Positions 36,601 to 45,881 of a stretch of 64,000 nt of DNA are shown here, piece by piece (positions within the stretch are counted from its first letter, which is position 1; each line of letters starts with the position of its first letter). The notes beneath the pieces are model-generated. The model was not told the origin of the DNA, did not search any database, and worked only from the letters and a program-made list of their open reading frames with translations. The stretch comes from Enterobacteriaceae bacterium UBA5654 (lineage in GTDB: Bacteria > Pseudomonadota > Gammaproteobacteria > Enterobacterales > Enterobacteriaceae): contig DIJC01000021.1 of the NCBI GenBank assembly GCA_002421005.1, positions 124-64,123 on the forward strand. The letters run 5' to 3'. The position numbers were made by a program, and so were the translations under genes.

Positions 36601-39600
36601 GATTCATATCCCCCTTGATCGCTGAAATTACTGCGTGCTTTAGCCCTGGCTTTGCGCTCGCGCTCGTCAAGCTGTCGTGCGACTTCGCGTGCAATATCCT
36701 GCGCACTCTGCCCTGGCCGGGCATAGATAGTGATCGGCGCATGAGTTTCAAAGTGCATCACTGGCGGCGCGCTGGCAGAATTCGCAGGCGGGCTTTGTTT
36801 ATATGCCATAGTCGGCAGACTGTAAGGATGCAGCGGCGTGGCCTCTGCAGGCGCTGCCGCTACACCCAGGACATCTGCAATGACGGAAGCCAGCGCGGCA
36901 GTTCGCCGTCTGCTGGTCACATTTGCAGGACCATTCACAATCTCCGGACCGTTTTCACCCACAATGCCAAACTGCCCGCCAGGGATCGTGCCGCCATTGT
37001 CGTACATGCCAGCAAACCCCATTGAGGGAAATCCGCCGGGCGGAAGCATAATCCTGCCCTCACTGTTCGTCGTGGCAGGCTGCTGCCGTGTAACCTGGTC
37101 AGGTAGCTTTGCTTTTGCCGCCTCCCTGCTGACAATGCCAAGTTTTTCCAACAACCATGACACGCCAGATTTAAGTGACTCAAGTGGGTGCATCACCATG
37201 CCAAGACCATTCGCCAGAGCCTCACCAAACCTGTGCCCCATTGCTGCAGCGCTATTGAGTTCTTCTGAGGTGGCTTTGACGGGGGTAAGTAAATCAGTAA
37301 ACCATCCCCACAATGCCTGCACCTTGTCCCCTATCCACTGAAAAACGGGTTTGAGTGGTTCCAGGGCTGCACTGATCGGTGCAGCAGCGGCTTTGAATCC
37401 CTCCACCACACCACCCAAAAATGCGCTGATTGGCTGCCAGTACTTCCAGACAACCAGAGCCACGCCCGCCAGAGCAGCCACAACCAGTCCGATCGGACTG
37501 AGCAGCACACCGAGTACGCTACCGATACCCAACAGGGCAGTCCGCAACAGCGCAAACGGCGACATTACCAGCCATCTGAATATGCCCCCGGCACCCCGCA
37601 CCGAGGCAATCAGTGGTGCAAAGGCCGCACTTGCCAGCCCGCTGATTTTCGTGCCAAGCTGGCGGACAGCCTCGCGCGGGTTACGGAAAGAGGACACGAG
37701 GGTTTCTCCCGCCTGCTGGGCATGTTCTTTTATTTTGTCCAGCGCACCATCACGAAAAGCATCCAGGATACCGGCATCATCGTCATCATCTCCGCCGCCG
37801 CCGCTGAGCGCCTCACGTATACGGCTTATCCAGTTAACCGTTTCTCCTGCCTCATTGCCTGAAAATAGTCCGAACAGCTTTTTAAGCGCATCGCCGGACT
37901 TAAAAAGACCGGGAGCGAATGAAGTAAAAGCCTGCCCTATTCGGCCCAGCAACGGACTGAGCCTGCCAAGTCCTGTGAGCGCCAGCGTTTTCATACCAAA
38001 GCGCACCAGGGCAATCGGCCCCAGCACGGCAGCCATTGCAATCGCAAGAGTGCCCAGCGCAAGCGTAACCGAAGCCACCACAGCTGCAACTTTCATCAAT
38101 GTACCTGCCAGCTGCGGATTTCTCTCCACCCACCGCCGCAACGCGCCGGTAACACTTTTAATGGAGTCCATAATCTCCATTAAAGGCTGCCGCAGCGTTT
38201 CGCCCAGGCTACTGAAAGCGTTCTGCGCGCCCGTTTTTACCAGAAGCCATTGGGCGGACAATGAATCCTTATTAATATCTGACTCTTTTTGCATGGAACC
38301 GTATGCAGCACTGCCAGCCGTCAGTTGCAGCTGACGCCGTAACTCTGGAAGGTTATTTGCCAGCTTCGCAGCATCGTCGCCAAACTCTTTACCAAAGAGC
38401 ATCGTCATGGCAGACAGGCGCTTATCAGCTGGCAGCTTATTAACTTTTTCAAGCACCCGCTGAATAGTTCCCATCGCATCTTTTGTCATCTGCTTTTCAA
38501 GCTCTTTGGGTTTAAGCTTCAGCATATCCATGCCATCCATAAACCTGTCGCTCTGCATTGAGGCGATGGACAGTTCACGTACCATGGCATTAGAAGCGCT
38601 GGCCGCAATTTCCGGCGCGGCCCCCAAAGACAGGAACGTGGAACCCAGAGCAGCTGCCTTACGATAATACAGCCGGTCAGCTACACCGCCCATACGTTGC
38701 ATTACGTCAATAATGTCCGCTCCCTTTGACATGGCGTTATCATCCAGATAATTCAGCGCATCACCCAGTTGCTCAATATTTCGCGTCGGCACCTTGTAAA
38801 GCTTTGCAATTTTCCCCAGGCTTTCTGACAGCTCATCAGCGGGCAGCTCGAACGCCGTCGCCGCTTTGGCTGCCGTGCTGGCAAAAGCCAGTAAATCGCG
38901 TTTCTGTTCATTCCAGCTGTCACCGGGGTTCGCAACGTTCATTCGTGCGCCACCTTCTACCAGCGCCGCAAAGTCCACTGCACCGTTTTCCATTGGCAAT
39001 TGCTCACTGGCGGCCTTGATGGCATCCTGCATTTCATAAAATCGCGCGGTACGATTACCGTTATCATCACGCAAACCATTCACCTGCTTTGCCACGCCTT
39101 TCATGGCATCTTCCATGCTGGCATAGCTTTTCACTGCCGCCATGACAGGTGCGCCCATTGCCAGCCCTGCGGCGGTAGTAGTGGCCCCGGCCCCGGCAAT
39201 TCTGTCGCGCACCTCAAGACGCCGGGAATATTGCTCACGGACAGCATTCATGCGCGCCTGCTGCTCGCCAAGACGTTTAAGGGATTTCTGCTGGCGGTCC
39301 AGCGCCTGACGAGTTTCGTCGGCATTCTGCCGCAGTTCCCGCTGCGCACTGCTGAGCTTTTTCGTGTCCAGCCCGGCGTCATTGAGCGCAAGGCGCTGAC
39401 GCTGCACCGACTGACGCAGACCGTTATATTTGCTCTGCAGCGCCGTGACGCGTTTTTTTGCCTGTTCAAGCAGCCGCGTCTGCGCCGCCGTTGGACGGTT
39501 GGTGGCAGAGAATTGCGTGGCAAGCTTCGCCGCTTCTTCGCGTGCAGCTTTAAGACTGTTGCCGGTGACTGCCAGCTGCGCGCTGGCCTTGCGGAAACCG

Positions 39601-39761
39601 TCAATGCGACCCGCCTGAGCATCTAACTCTTTTAAGCGTGTGCGGCTTTGCTGAATAGCTGCAGCCAGCTCTTTTGAGCTGGCCTGTGCGGATCGGAATG
39701 GGCGGGTGAGTTTGTCAACCGCATTAAGAATCACCTGCAGACGCAGGTTATTGTCACTCAT
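36597..39761 (-). CDS. Phage tail tape measure protein T
   Basis: Length-setting protein of the contractile tail. The 1054-residue protein begins with a coiled-coil (about 1-190), then a TP901-type conserved core (about 200-480). Hydrophobic helical segments (about 545-580 and 740-770) and a Gly/Pro-rich C-terminus follow. It is full length with no stop or frameshift, yet no tube, sheath or baseplate genes remain to use it. Its ATG overlaps by eight bases the stop of the L::E' fusion, the kind of overlap normally made with E'. Confidence 0.92.
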   Translation of the reverse strand: MSDNNLRLQVILNAVDKLTRPFRSAQASSKELAAAIQQSRTRLKELDAQAGRIDGFRKASAQLAVTGNSLKAAREEAAKLATQFSATNRPTAAQTRLLEQAKKRVTALQSKYNGLRQSVQRQRLALNDAGLDTKKLSSAQRELRQNADETRQALDRQQKSLKRLGEQQARMNAVREQYSRRLEVRDRIAGAGATTTAAGLAMGAPVMAAVKSYASMEDAMKGVAKQVNGLRDDNGNRTARFYEMQDAIKAASEQLPMENGAVDFAALVEGGARMNVANPGDSWNEQKRDLLAFASTAAKAATAFELPADELSESLGKIAKLYKVPTRNIEQLGDALNYLDDNAMSKGADIIDVMQRMGGVADRLYYRKAAALGSTFLSLGAAPEIAASASNAMVRELSIASMQSDRFMDGMDMLKLKPKELEKQMTKDAMGTIQRVLEKVNKLPADKRLSAMTMLFGKEFGDDAAKLANNLPELRRQLQLTAGSAAYGSMQKESDINKDSLSAQWLLVKTGAQNAFSSLGETLRQPLMEIMDSIKSVTGALRRWVERNPQLAGTLMKVAAVVASVTLALGTLAIAMAAVLGPIALVRFGMKTLALTGLGRLSPLLGRIGQAFTSFAPGLFKSGDALKKLFGLFSGNEAGETVNWISRIREALSGGGGDDDDDAGILDAFRDGALDKIKEHAQQAGETLVSSFRNPREAVRQLGTKISGLASAAFAPLIASVRGAGGIFRWLVMSPFALLRTALLGIGSVLGVLLSPIGLVVAALAGVALVVWKYWQPISAFLGGVVEGFKAAAAPISAALEPLKPVFQWIGDKVQALWGWFTDLLTPVKATSEELNSAAAMGHRFGEALANGLGMVMHPLESLKSGVSWLLEKLGIVSREAAKAKLPDQVTRQQPATTNSEGRIMLPPGGFPSMGFAGMYDNGGTIPGGQFGIVGENGPEIVNGPANVTSRRRTAALASVIADVLGVAAAPAEATPLHPYSLPTMAYKQSPPANSASAPPVMHFETHAPITIYARPGQSAQDIAREVARQLDERERKARAKARSNFSDQGGYES

Positions 39762-40242
39762 CGCTGGCCCCGCTTCTCTGAATCGCTTTATGCCGCCACT
39801 CCAGCACTTCGGTCACCCGGCTGACAGCCCAGCGGGCATCACGCCACAGATCGCCGCTGGCCTCCGCCAGATCCTCCCCTCGCTTCACGCCTGACGCCGT
39901 GGCATCATAGTCCTGATAACGCTCATTGAGCACAGCGCGCGCCCAGCAAAAAACGGCGTTGTGGTAGTGCTGGATACGCTCGTTTTTTCCGTCCAGCATT
40001 TCTGCAGGAACCTCAGCAAGTGTCCGCCAGCCCAGCATCTGCTGACGGTTGCGGAAGTCGTACAGCTCAGCGTTAACCTCAGAGATCGCCGTCAGCACGA
40101 CCTGCTTTAAACGCGGCTGTGTCACCGTGCCGTCAGTGCGCATCACACTGCGAAATTCCAACAGGTCCACATCAGGCCAGAACGGCGTATTTTTGATGAC
40201 CTCCGCCTGTTCCTGTGCCTGTTCGGGCGCAACAAACTTCAT
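39754..40242 (-). CDS. Head completion protein L fused to the C-terminus of tail protein E'
   Basis: The first ~143 of 162 residues are P2 GpL family (FWPDVDLLEFRSVMRTDGTV, LWRDARWAVSRV). The last ~19, from TEVLEWRHKAIQ onward, do not look like an L ending. As I recall them, L proteins of relatives end near SRVQDLPHCTVELI, whereas EWRHKAIQRSG resembles the end of the ~40-residue GpE' protein that normally precedes T. The frame crosses the join without interruption and ends at T as E' does. The start is taken at MKFVAPEQ after AGGAG. I read this as the deletion junction. Confidence 0.8.
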   Translation of the reverse strand: MKFVAPEQAQEQAEVIKNTPFWPDVDLLEFRSVMRTDGTVTQPRLKQVVLTAISEVNAELYDFRNRQQMLGWRTLAEVPAEMLDGKNERIQHYHNAVFCWARAVLNERYQDYDATASGVKRGEDLAEASGDLWRDARWAVSRVTEVLEWRHKAIQRSGASDE

Positions 40243-40335
40243 GCGGCTTTCTCCTGAATAAGTGGGCGGTGGACGGGATTTTGATGTGGCAGTGCCTTTC
40301 GCCACCCCGTGCCGCCCGTGCGCGGGGCACGTTCT

Positions 40336-40986
40336 TTAGCGGCTGTCATTGCGTAGTCTGCGCTCCAACTGCTGCTTTTCTTTTTTCACACCGCAGCGAG
40401 GATCGAGCTGCAGCGCATGGGTAAGGTGATTCAGGGCAGATGCCGGGTTGCTTTCGCTCAGTACAGCGCCGATGGCTTTATGCAGGCGCGCCCGCGACTG
40501 GTCCGGCATATCCAGATCGGTTGTCAGTTCCAGCGTCTGCAAAAGCAGATCGGCATCAAAACTGGCAGCGGCAAGCAGAGTGCTTTGCGCCGCGTCTGCC
40601 ATTTCTTCTGCCAGCACGGTCTGCACGTTACGGTTGCCCAGCGGCATCACCCAGCCATGGCGCAGCGCATGACGCCCGATCTCCAGCGCACCGGCATAAT
40701 CACCGGCATCAATACGCCACAGCATCACGTACATCAGCACGTCATCCTGCTGCGCACCTCCGGCAGCCAGCACGCCATCCGCCCAGGCGGAATATTTCGG
40801 CAGCAGCTCCACCTTGATTTCCGCCTTTTTAACCGTGGACTGGACGCCCTTGAGGCGGCGGCGGTCTTCTGCCAGCTGCAGCAGCATCAGGTCATAGCCC
40901 GACGCATGGCGAACACTGCCGCCCTCACGGGCGGCCTGTTCGGCCTGAATGCGCAGGCGGTGCTGCCGTGCGGGACTCAGGCTCAT
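40336..40986 (-). CDS. Phage terminase small subunit M (GpM)
   Basis: P2 GpM family terminase endonuclease subunit that, with P, cuts cos and starts packaging. The 216-residue sequence includes MSLSPARQHRLRIQAEQAAR at the start, YVMLWRIDAGDYAGALEIGR near residue 126 and a basic C-terminus. It lies three bases after N. The M, P and cos parts of the packaging machinery are all present. Confidence 0.92.
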   Translation of the reverse strand: MSLSPARQHRLRIQAEQAAREGGSVRHASGYDLMLLQLAEDRRRLKGVQSTVKKAEIKVELLPKYSAWADGVLAAGGAQQDDVLMYVMLWRIDAGDYAGALEIGRHALRHGWVMPLGNRNVQTVLAEEMADAAQSTLLAAASFDADLLLQTLELTTDLDMPDQSRARLHKAIGAVLSESNPASALNHLTHALQLDPRCGVKKEKQQLERRLRNDSR

Positions 40987-40989
40987 GCG

Positions 40990-42051
40990 TTATTCCCCAC
41001 CTTCCGGTGCGGCAGGCGCGCTGAAATCACCGATTTCGATGTTTTCAACCAGCGCCGCGCAGCGGTAGTCCTCGACCACATACGCCTCGTTGACGGATTC
41101 AAAGTTTTCAATCCGGTCACGTTTCGGGTTGTCGATAACAGAACGGCGGCGGGTGTCTTCCTGCCAGTAGATTGACAGGTTATCCAGACGTGTGATCAGC
41201 AGGGCATTTGCCGGGAAGTAAGGCGCGCGCACAGCCTGCAGGCCGCCCATGCGTTTCTGGCTGATGATCAGATCGGCGGCGATTTTCTCGCTGTTGTCCT
41301 GCTCTTTGTTGACCAACGGGAAATACTTGTCAGACAGCAGTTCACGTCCGCAGACGACAACCAGATCGTCATCATCCTGATAAACCGCGTCGATCAGTTC
41401 GTTGACGGCATCCATCACCACGGCGTCCAGGTTGGCATAGTCGCCCCCCTTACCCACCTTGACCGCACCTGCAGTCGTTACGCCGTCTTTTGTGGTGCTG
41501 CCCATGACGTGATCCGGCGCGTCTTCGCGGATTTTTTGCAGCCAGCCTTTATTGACGTCCTGCAGCAGCGGGTTTTCAGCACGGTTGGAGGTTTTGGCGC
41601 GCTTCACACCGTTAAAACCAATCATGATGCGGTCCAGCGCCTGACGCTTGACGATGGCGTTGCGGATACGCACTTGGAAGTCCTGGAACTTTGCCCACAG
41701 GTCCAGTTTTGCGTAAGTCAGTACCGTATCAAAGTTGGTCTGCTCGCATTTATATTCCACGTCCTCCATCAGCATCGGATCGGTGGGTTCGCGCTCTTTG
41801 GTAGTGGTATCGGTGGTGCCAGCAATGGTGCTGCCAACACCCAGCCCCAGCAACTGACCGGACTGCTCAGTGACCGGCGTGATGTTAATCAGCGTCAGGA
41901 AAGCGGCTGACTGCTGGATCTGGTCTTCCAGCGTCTGCTGCACGGACGGCTCCACGGTGAATTTGCTGGAGAGCTCTTCAATCTCCACACCGTTCAGGCG
42001 CGCCAGCTGCTGCAGGTAAGCGTTAAAGGCAAAGCGGGTTTTCTTTTTCAT
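40990..42051 (-). CDS. Phage major capsid protein N
   Basis: P2 GpN family major capsid protein, HK97-like fold, normally trimmed by the O protease. The 353-residue protein has the family N-terminus (MKKKTRFAFNAYLQQLARLN) and GLGVGSTIAGTTDTT near residue 68. KCEQTNFDTVLTYAKLDLW and ANALLITRLDNLSIYWQ are further conserved segments. Length is close to P2 N (357). Confidence 0.95.
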   Translation of the reverse strand: MKKKTRFAFNAYLQQLARLNGVEIEELSSKFTVEPSVQQTLEDQIQQSAAFLTLINITPVTEQSGQLLGLGVGSTIAGTTDTTTKEREPTDPMLMEDVEYKCEQTNFDTVLTYAKLDLWAKFQDFQVRIRNAIVKRQALDRIMIGFNGVKRAKTSNRAENPLLQDVNKGWLQKIREDAPDHVMGSTTKDGVTTAGAVKVGKGGDYANLDAVVMDAVNELIDAVYQDDDDLVVVCGRELLSDKYFPLVNKEQDNSEKIAADLIISQKRMGGLQAVRAPYFPANALLITRLDNLSIYWQEDTRRRSVIDNPKRDRIENFESVNEAYVVEDYRCAALVENIEIGDFSAPAAPEGGE

Positions 42052-42067
42052 CGGGTTTTATGCTCCA

Positions 42068-42901
42068 TCAGCAATTGGTCAGGGTGCCTGCCGGTGCGTC
42101 ACCGCCCGACGCGCGCTGGCGGTAGTCTTTGCGGCTGTCTTCACGGCTCAGCTTCTGCTCAAGATCAGCAAAGACGGCCTGCTGCTCCTGCAGGGAAGAC
42201 TCCAGATCAGAAAGGCGTTTGTCCTGTTCGGACAGGGACTTAACAGTGCTTTCGTTCAGGTTCTGTTGCTCGGTGGCGACCAGCTCCACGGCTTTATGCA
42301 CGTCGGAGAACCGCGCATCATCGGTCTGCTCTTTTTTGCTGAACAGCGCGGTGACGCGGGCAAAAAGAGACGGCTTCTCGTCCTGGGCTTCTTCCAGTTC
42401 GATCACCGTTTCAGCTGCTTCTGAAAAGAGGTTTTCAGGGCTTTGCTTACGGTTAGCCAGTGGGTTATGCGCGGCGCTGGCGCTGAATGCCAGCATTTCA
42501 GTACCCAGGCTGGCCGGATCATCTGTGGCAGCAAGGCCCACAAGGTAGGCTTTGCCGGTGTCGGCAAATTTTGGGCTGACCTCCATAGAAGTGAAGAGCT
42601 TCTGCCCTTTTTTAACCAGTTCAACCAGGGAGCTGGTCGGTTCCACATCGGCATACAGCGCCATCTTACCCTTCAGCGGACCGTCCTGAATTTCTTCAGC
42701 AACCAGGCTCATCACCCTGCCGTAGCGGTTAAAGGCGCTGTCCGGGGAATAGGACTTGATGTGCTCAAGGTTAATCAGCGCGGTGTAGACCGCCTGGTTG
42801 TAGCTGGCAGCCATCTGTTCCAGCCATTCACGCTGGATTTCGCGCCCGTCGGTGGTGGCACCCTCTACCCCGATGCGGAAACGCTTTGCTTTCACTGTCA
42901 T
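42068..42901 (-). CDS. Phage capsid scaffolding protease O
   Basis: P2 GpO family internal scaffold and serine protease, acting in procapsid assembly. The 277-residue protein has an N-terminal protease domain (YTALINLEHIKSYSP, with the catalytic His, and LFTSMEVSPKFADTG with a Ser) and a C-terminal coiled-coil scaffold (about 205-255). It starts the leftward late operon; an Ogr-type site lies about 85 bases upstream. Confidence 0.93.
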   Translation of the reverse strand: MTVKAKRFRIGVEGATTDGREIQREWLEQMAASYNQAVYTALINLEHIKSYSPDSAFNRYGRVMSLVAEEIQDGPLKGKMALYADVEPTSSLVELVKKGQKLFTSMEVSPKFADTGKAYLVGLAATDDPASLGTEMLAFSASAAHNPLANRKQSPENLFSEAAETVIELEEAQDEKPSLFARVTALFSKKEQTDDARFSDVHKAVELVATEQQNLNESTVKSLSEQDKRLSDLESSLQEQQAVFADLEQKLSREDSRKDYRQRASGGDAPAGTLTNC

Positions 42902-42978
42902 GAGCCATGCTCCGTTAGAAAAAACTTACTGGAGCCTTATGGTTGCGGTGATGGGTGTATTGAAACAATGTGCTGCGC

Positions 42979-42998
42979 TTGTACTGTCAAGCACACAA
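42979..42998. promoter_or_regulatory. Ogr/Delta-type activator site between O and P
   Basis: TTGTACTGTCAAGCACACAA carries the TGT-N12-ACA dyad of P2 late promoters in the gap between divergent O and P. Placed at -55, its centre puts an O transcript start near 42933, 32 bases ahead of the O start codon. Confidence 0.6.
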
Positions 42999-43043
42999 AC
43001 TGCATTCGAAGAAAGCCGTCAGCCAAGGCCGTATGTTTGGGCC

Positions 43044-44810
43044 ATGAACACGACACTGACCCCCGCAGATCTCGATCCCCGTCGACAGGCCATGCTGCTG
43101 TACTTTCAGGGATACCGCGTAGCCCGCATTGCTGAAATGCTTGGCGAGAAAGTTGCAACCGTTCACAGCTGGAAGAAGCGCGACAAGTGGGGCGACTATG
43201 GGCCGCTGGATCAGATGCAGCTAACTACTGCCGCACGTTACTGCCAGCTCATTATGAAGGAGCAGAAGGAAGGGAAAGACTTCAAGGAAATTGACCTGCT
43301 GGCGCGCCAGTCAGAGCGCCACGCCCGGATCGGTAAATTTAACGATGGCGGGAACGAAGCGGATTTAAACCCGAAGGTCGCCAACCGCAACAAAGGCCCG
43401 CGCCGCCAGCCCGAAAAGAACGTTTTTACCGACGAACAGATCGAGAAGCTGCAGGAGGTTTTCCACGGCTCAATGTTTGCCTACCAGCGTCACTGGTACG
43501 AGGCAGGCAACCGCCACCGTATCCGCAACCTGCTAAAATCGCGCCAGATCGGGGCGACCTTCTTTTTTGCCCGCGAAGCGCTGATCGACGCCATCATCAC
43601 CGGCCGCAACCAGATTTTCCTCTCAGCCAGCAAGGCGCAGGCGCACGTCTTTAAGCAGTACATCATCGACTTTGCAAAAGAGGTGGATGTGGAACTGAAA
43701 GGCGATCCGATGACGCTCAGCAACGGGGCGTGCCTGTATTTCCTCGGCACCAACGCCCGCACGGCACAGAGCTACCATGGCAATCTGTACCTAGATGAAT
43801 ATTTCTGGATACCTAAGTTCCAGGAGCTTCGCAAGGTTGCCTCCGGCATGGCCATTCACAAGAAATGGCGACAGACCTACTTTTCCACCCCGTCCAGCCT
43901 GACCCACAGCGCCCATCCGTTCTGGTCTGGCGCGCTGTTCAATCGGGGCCGTGCCAAAGCGGACAAGGTGGATATTGACCTGACCCACAGCAACCTTGCG
44001 CGCGGCGTACTCTGCCCGGACGGACAGTATCGCCAGATCGTCACCGTGGAGGACGCGGTGCGCGGCGGCTGTAATCTGTTCGACCTCGACCAGCTGCGCA
44101 TGGAGTACAGCCCGGACGAATACCAGAACCTGCTGATGTGCGAATTTATTGACGATCTGGCGTCAGTGTTCCCGCTCAGCGAGCTGCAGGCGTGCATGGT
44201 GGACAGTTGGGAAGTCTGGGCCGATTTTCAGGCACTGGCGCTGCGCCCGTTTGGCTGGCGCGAAGTCTGGATCGGATACGACCCGGCGAAAGGTACGCAG
44301 AACGGCGACAGCGCAGGCTGCGTGGTCATGGCACCGCCTGCCGTGCCGGGCGGCAAGTTCCGTATTCTGGAGCGTCACCAGTGGCGCGGAATGGACTTCC
44401 GCGCCCAGGCCGACGCTATTAAAAAGCTGACGCAACAGTACAACGTGACCTATATCGGCATCGACTCAACCGGCGTCGGTCACGGTGTCTACGAGAACGT
44501 GAAAGCGTTCTTTCCTGCCGTGCGGGAGTTTGTCTACAACCCCAACGTCAAAAACGCCCTGGTGCTCAAGGCCTACGACATTATCAGCCACCGGCGTCTG
44601 GAGTTCGACGCCGGACACACCGACATTGCGCAGTCATTCATGGCTATCCGCCGGGCCACCACCGCCAGCGGCAACCGCCCAACCTATGAAGCCAGCCGCA
44701 GCGAAGAAGCCAGCCATGCAGATTTGGCCTGGGCAACGATGCACGCACTGTTTAACGAACCGCTGCAGGGCGAGGCCGCCAATACCAGCAACATTGTGGA
44801 GATTTTTTAA
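43044..44810 (+). CDS. Phage terminase large subunit P (GpP)
   Basis: ATPase/packaging motor of the P2 type. The start is taken at MNTTLTPADLDPRRQAM, giving 588 residues (P2 P is 590); the longer frame reads back through the promoter into O. An N-terminal helix-turn-helix (YRVARIAEMLGEKVATVHSW) precedes the ATPase domain (about 180-400, NLYLDEYFWIP as Walker B-like) and the nuclease-type domain with WIGYDPAKGTQNGDSAG. Its stop overlaps the Q start. Confidence 0.94.
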   Translation: MNTTLTPADLDPRRQAMLLYFQGYRVARIAEMLGEKVATVHSWKKRDKWGDYGPLDQMQLTTAARYCQLIMKEQKEGKDFKEIDLLARQSERHARIGKFNDGGNEADLNPKVANRNKGPRRQPEKNVFTDEQIEKLQEVFHGSMFAYQRHWYEAGNRHRIRNLLKSRQIGATFFFAREALIDAIITGRNQIFLSASKAQAHVFKQYIIDFAKEVDVELKGDPMTLSNGACLYFLGTNARTAQSYHGNLYLDEYFWIPKFQELRKVASGMAIHKKWRQTYFSTPSSLTHSAHPFWSGALFNRGRAKADKVDIDLTHSNLARGVLCPDGQYRQIVTVEDAVRGGCNLFDLDQLRMEYSPDEYQNLLMCEFIDDLASVFPLSELQACMVDSWEVWADFQALALRPFGWREVWIGYDPAKGTQNGDSAGCVVMAPPAVPGGKFRILERHQWRGMDFRAQADAIKKLTQQYNVTYIGIDSTGVGHGVYENVKAFFPAVREFVYNPNVKNALVLKAYDIISHRRLEFDAGHTDIAQSFMAIRRATTASGNRPTYEASRSEEASHADLAWATMHALFNEPLQGEAANTSNIVEIF

Positions 44811-45850
44811 TGGGCAAGAAGAATAAAAACCGCGCTACCGCTAAAGAGAGCATTCAACAGAGCAACGGTATGTCTGCAGAAGCGTTCAGCTTTGGCGACC
44901 CGATCCCGGTTTTGGACCGCCGCGAACTTCTGGACTATGTGGAATGCGTGCAAATGGAACGCTGGTATGAGCCGCCGGTGAGCTTTGACGGACTGGCACG
45001 GACCTATCGCGCCGCCGTGCATCACAGCTCACCGATTGCCGTTAAGCGTGACATTCTCAGCAGTACTTACATCCCGCACCGCCTGCTCAGCCAGCAGGCT
45101 TTTGCCCGTTTCGTCCAGGATTATCTGGTGTTCGGTAACGCCTATCTGGAAAAGCGCACCAACCGGCTCGGCGGCGTTCTCTCGCTGGAGCCAGCACTGG
45201 CGAAGTACACACGGCGAGGCGTGGACCTCGACACCTACTGGTTTGTTCAGTATGGCCTGACCACGCAGCCCTATGAATTTACGCAGGGCAACATATTTCA
45301 TCTGCTAGAACCTGATATTAATCAGGAGATTTACGGACTACCCGGCTATATCTCCGCCATCCCGTCAACCCTTCTGAACGAGTCCGCAACGCTGTTTCGC
45401 CGGAAGTATTACATCAACGGCAGCCACGCGGGGTTCATCATGTACATGACCGACGCAGCGCAGAATCAGGAGGATGTGAACAATATCCGCCAGGCCATGA
45501 AAAGCGCCAAAGGGCCAGGCAACTTCCGCAACCTGTTTATGTACTCACCCAATGGGAAAAAGGACGGCATTCAGATCATCCCGTTATCGGAAGTTGCGGC
45601 AAAGGATGAGTTTCTGAACATCAAGAACGTGAGCCGCGATGACATGATGGCAGCGCACCGCGTGCCGCCACAGATGATGGGCATCATTCCCAACAATACC
45701 GGCGGCTTTGGTGATGTGGAAAAGGCCAGCCGCGTCTTTGTTCGCAACGAGCTGATGCCGTTGCAGAAGCGACTGCAGGAGCTTAACGACTGGCTGGGCG
45801 AAGAAGTGATTAATTTTGAGCCCTATTCGCTAGAAATTAGAGCAGAATAA
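44810..45850 (+). CDS. Phage portal protein Q
   Basis: Portal vertex protein of P2 type (PBSX family), 346 residues against 344 in P2. AFSFGDPIPVLDRRELLDYVE, YLEKRTNRLGGVLSLEP, EIYGLPGYISAIPSTLLNES and the C-terminal HRVPPQMMGIIPNNTGGFGD are typical. It shares one base with the P stop (TAATG) and ends at a strong hairpin facing the cargo genes. Confidence 0.95.
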   Translation: MGKKNKNRATAKESIQQSNGMSAEAFSFGDPIPVLDRRELLDYVECVQMERWYEPPVSFDGLARTYRAAVHHSSPIAVKRDILSSTYIPHRLLSQQAFARFVQDYLVFGNAYLEKRTNRLGGVLSLEPALAKYTRRGVDLDTYWFVQYGLTTQPYEFTQGNIFHLLEPDINQEIYGLPGYISAIPSTLLNESATLFRRKYYINGSHAGFIMYMTDAAQNQEDVNNIRQAMKSAKGPGNFRNLFMYSPNGKKDGIQIIPLSEVAAKDEFLNIKNVSRDDMMAAHRVPPQMMGIIPNNTGGFGDVEKASRVFVRNELMPLQKRLQELNDWLGEEVINFEPYSLEIRAE

Positions 45851-45877
45851 AAAAAGCCACCGATTAGGTGGCTTTTT
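45851..45877. terminator. Bidirectional terminator between Q and the cargo genes
   Basis: AAAAAGCCACC and GGTGGCTTTTT form a perfect 11-bp stem with a 5-base loop. A-runs and T-runs at each side make it a rho-independent terminator on both strands. Confidence 0.92.
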
Positions 45878-45881
45878 CAAT

